Below, piece by piece: positions 62,190 to 64,000 of a DNA stretch of 64,000 bases. The DNA is taken from assembly GCF_905171765.1 (NCBI RefSeq), contig NC_053392.1, forward strand, positions 409,578,366 through 409,642,365. Reading direction: 5' to 3'. A program made the position numbers and the translations under genes. Numbering within the stretch: the first letter of the stretch is position 1; each line of letters begins with the position of its first letter. Source of the stretch: Bufo bufo (lineage: Eukaryota > Chordata > Amphibia > Anura > Bufonidae). The notes under the pieces were generated by a model. It had not been told where the DNA came from. It worked only from the letters and a program-made list of their open reading frames with translations, and ran no database searches.

Positions 62190-64000
62190 GTCCAACTGCC
62201 CCCCGGAACAATGCCAGAAGAGGCCAGTAGCACAAAGGTTAAGAAATGACAAGCTCAGAGTCTTGTCTACAAATGCTCGCAGTCTAGGGAATAAGATCAA
62301 TGAACTTGAAGCTATAATGGCATCTGAGAATATAGATGTAGTGGCTGTTACTGAGACGTGGTTCAAGGGGAGTAATGACTGGGATATATCAATACCAGGG
62401 TTCTCTCTATACAGGAAAGACAGAGAAGGCAAGAAGGGGGGAGGGGTGGCCCTGTATGTGAAAGATAACATAAAATCTAATTTGATACAAGTTAGCAAGA
62501 ACAATTTAGAGTCAGTTTGGGTTACCGTGCAGCTTGATAATCATAAGGTAACTCGTGTAGGTGTGATATATAGACCACCTAGCCAAGTCAAAGAATTAGA
62601 TGATCTACTAGTTGAGGAAATAGCTAAAATGACATTGAAGGGGGAAGTTATCATTATGGGAGACTTTAATCTTCCAGATGTAAACTGGAAAACCAAAATA
62701 GCTAGTTCTGCCAGGAGTACAGATATTCTAAATTCCCTACTGGGATTATCTCTACAGCAAGTAGTGGAGGAGCCAACCCGGAAGGAGGCCATTTTAGATT
62801 TAGTATTCACAAATGGGAATTTGGTATCTGATATTACTGTAGGGGAAAGCTTGGGATCTAGTGATCACCAGTCAGTGTGGTTTACTATAAGTACAGTGAC
62901 TGAGTCACACCACACAAAAACAAAAGTTTTAGATTTTAGAAAAACAGACTTTTCTAAAATTAGATTAGTGGTATACAAGTCCCTATCAGACTGGAACAGT
63001 TTCATTGGAGTCCAGGAGAAATGGGACTACTTAAAAGTGGCACTATTGAAGGCAACAGAAAATTGCATTAGGCTTGTCAGTAAAAGCAAAAAAAGGAAGA
63101 GACCACTGTGGTACTCAGCAGAAGTGGCCAAAATCATTAAAAACAAAAAGATAGCATTTAGGAATTATAAAAAAAAAACAAAACGAGGATGACAGACAAA
63201 TTTATAAGATTAGGCAGAGTGAGGCCAAACAAGTTATAAGAGCTTCCAAAGCACAGGCAGAAGAGAAATTAGCTCAGTCAGGGAAAAAAGGCCAGAAGGC
63301 ATTCTTCAGATACATAAATGAAAAAAGGAAACTAAAACAAGGAATTACCAAATTAAAAACAAAAGAAGGAAGGTATATAGAAGAAGATTAAGAACTAGCT
63401 GACTGCCTCAATGAATATTACTGTTCAGTTTTTACAAAGGAAAATGAAGGAGAAGGACCTCAGTTAGGAAAGAAGACTAATGAATCTTTTGATGCATGTG
63501 TCTTTACAGAGGAAGAGGTTCTAAGTCAGCTGTCTAAAATTAATACAAATAAGTCACAGGGGCCTGATGGGATACACCCAAAGCTATTAAAAGAGCTCAG
63601 CGTTGAACTAGCAAAACCATTAACAGATTTATTTAACCAATCGCTGGCAACAGGAGTCGTCCCAGAAGATTGGAAATTAGCAAATGTTGTGCCCATTCAC
63701 AAAAAAGGTAGTAGGGAGGAATCGGGCAACTATAGGCCAGTAAGCCTGACATCAATAGTGGGGAAATTAATGGAAACCATACTTAAGGAGAGGATTGTGG
63801 AACATCTAAAATCCCATGGATTGAATGATGAAAAACAGCATGGGTTTACTTCAGGGAGATCATGTCAAACTAATCTTATTGATTTTTTCGATTGGGTGAC
63901 TAAAATAATAGATGGAGGAGGTGCAGTAGACATCGCTTATCTAGACTTTAGTAAGGCTTTTGATACTGTCCCACATAGAAAGCTTATCAATAAAGTGCAG
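62176..64000 (+). pseudogene. CR1 ORF2 (endonuclease and RT), one frameshift, one stop, incomplete
   Basis: The first 338 codons (62176-63192) are an intact endonuclease: LSTNARSLGNKINELEAIM, VAVTETWFKGS, GGGVALYVKDN, VIIMGDFNLPDVNW (GDFN intact) and LGSSDHQSVWF (SDH), then the basic linker (KKRKRPLWYSAEVAKIIKNKK). A run of ten A at 63169-63178 shifts the frame. The continuation DDRQIYKIRQSEAKQ is open except for one TAA near 63390 and shows INTNKSQGPDGIHPKLLKEL, VVPEDWKLANVVPIHKKGS, YRPVSLTSIVGKLME, QHGFTSGRSCQTNLIDF and DIAYLDFSKAFDTVPHRKL, RT blocks up to the window edge. Confidence 0.9.

Larger units (their letters stand above)
60936..64000 (+). mobile_element. CR1 LINE (copy 3), continues past the window
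   Basis: Younger CR1 in the same orientation, inserted at or joined to copy 2. It carries ORF1 (60924-61649), a 509-bp tandem duplication (61172-62189) and ORF2 from 62176. It is 5'-truncated, since ORF1 lacks a normal N-terminus. The RT continues past base 64000. Confidence 0.9.

Overview
The window is vertebrate nuclear DNA, most likely from an anuran amphibian with a large, repeat-rich genome. It looks like a transposon graveyard: I find no host protein-coding gene, rRNA or bona fide tRNA. Almost every recognisable stretch belongs to a transposable element, and many elements are nested and can be ordered by target-site duplications (TSDs). The mixture (CR1, L2 and L1 LINEs, Ty3/gypsy, Ty1/copia, a tyrosine-recombinase retrotransposon, Penelope-like sequences, Tc1/mariner, hAT, and palindromic MITEs with TAA or TTAA TSDs) is typical of frogs.

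Layout. 1-1960: 3' part of a CR1-like LINE. 2970-3363: TTAA-flanked MITE. 4.3-13.1 kb: three-level nest on the minus strand, in which an L1-clade LINE is split by a Ty1/copia element (LTRs at 4513-4753 and 10277-10428, 5-bp TSD CTATA), and that copia element holds a decayed hAT transposon (about 5694-10270). 13.7-21.4 kb: MITEs and two Tc1 elements, one of them carrying two further insertions. 21.8-25.3 kb: a Tc1/mariner element with an open 338-aa transposase, split by a 1.9-kb insertion that is mostly one giant palindrome with a hammerhead-like motif at its centre. 26.8-29.8 kb: a composite foldback element with a 644-bp tandem duplication and a C-rich minisatellite. 29.9-32.0 kb: more MITEs.

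32.19-40.44 kb: an L2-like LINE cut by a nearly complete tyrosine-recombinase retrotransposon of Ngaro type on the minus strand (32544-39926). It has split direct repeats A1-ORFs-B1-A2-B2, a Gag-like ORF, RT-RNase H, an SGNH hydrolase-like ORF and a tyrosine recombinase, and its ends join the target cleanly at a shared AT. It is itself hit by a hAT MITE and by a retroposed segment. 40.45-41.05 kb: Penelope-like GIY-YIG endonuclease remnant followed by a hammerhead ribozyme-like fold. 41.65-44.67 kb: a decayed gypsy element (plus strand). 44.67-47.5 kb: L1 tail, a TTAA-type repeat and a probable Penelope terminal region with another hammerhead-like motif. 47.7-48.4 kb: inverted repeats and a hAT end. 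48.4-53.2 kb: gypsy (minus strand) split by a Tc1 element with an open 351-aa transposase. 53.2-58.9 kb: a second hAT with a tandem array of roughly 100-bp units ahead of its transposase. 58.9-64.0 kb: two CR1 elements in tandem, the second with a very recent 509-bp duplication, running off the window edge.

The observations I rate highest are: (1) hammerhead-ribozyme-like folds in four separate repeats, one directly behind a Penelope endonuclease; (2) the Ngaro-type element whose split repeats and empty-site junction can be read to the base; (3) insertions with 13-16 bp TSDs and inverted-copy structure that fit Penelope-type retroposition; (4) the TSD-resolved L1>copia>hAT nest. All assignments come from reading the sequence; no database search was run.
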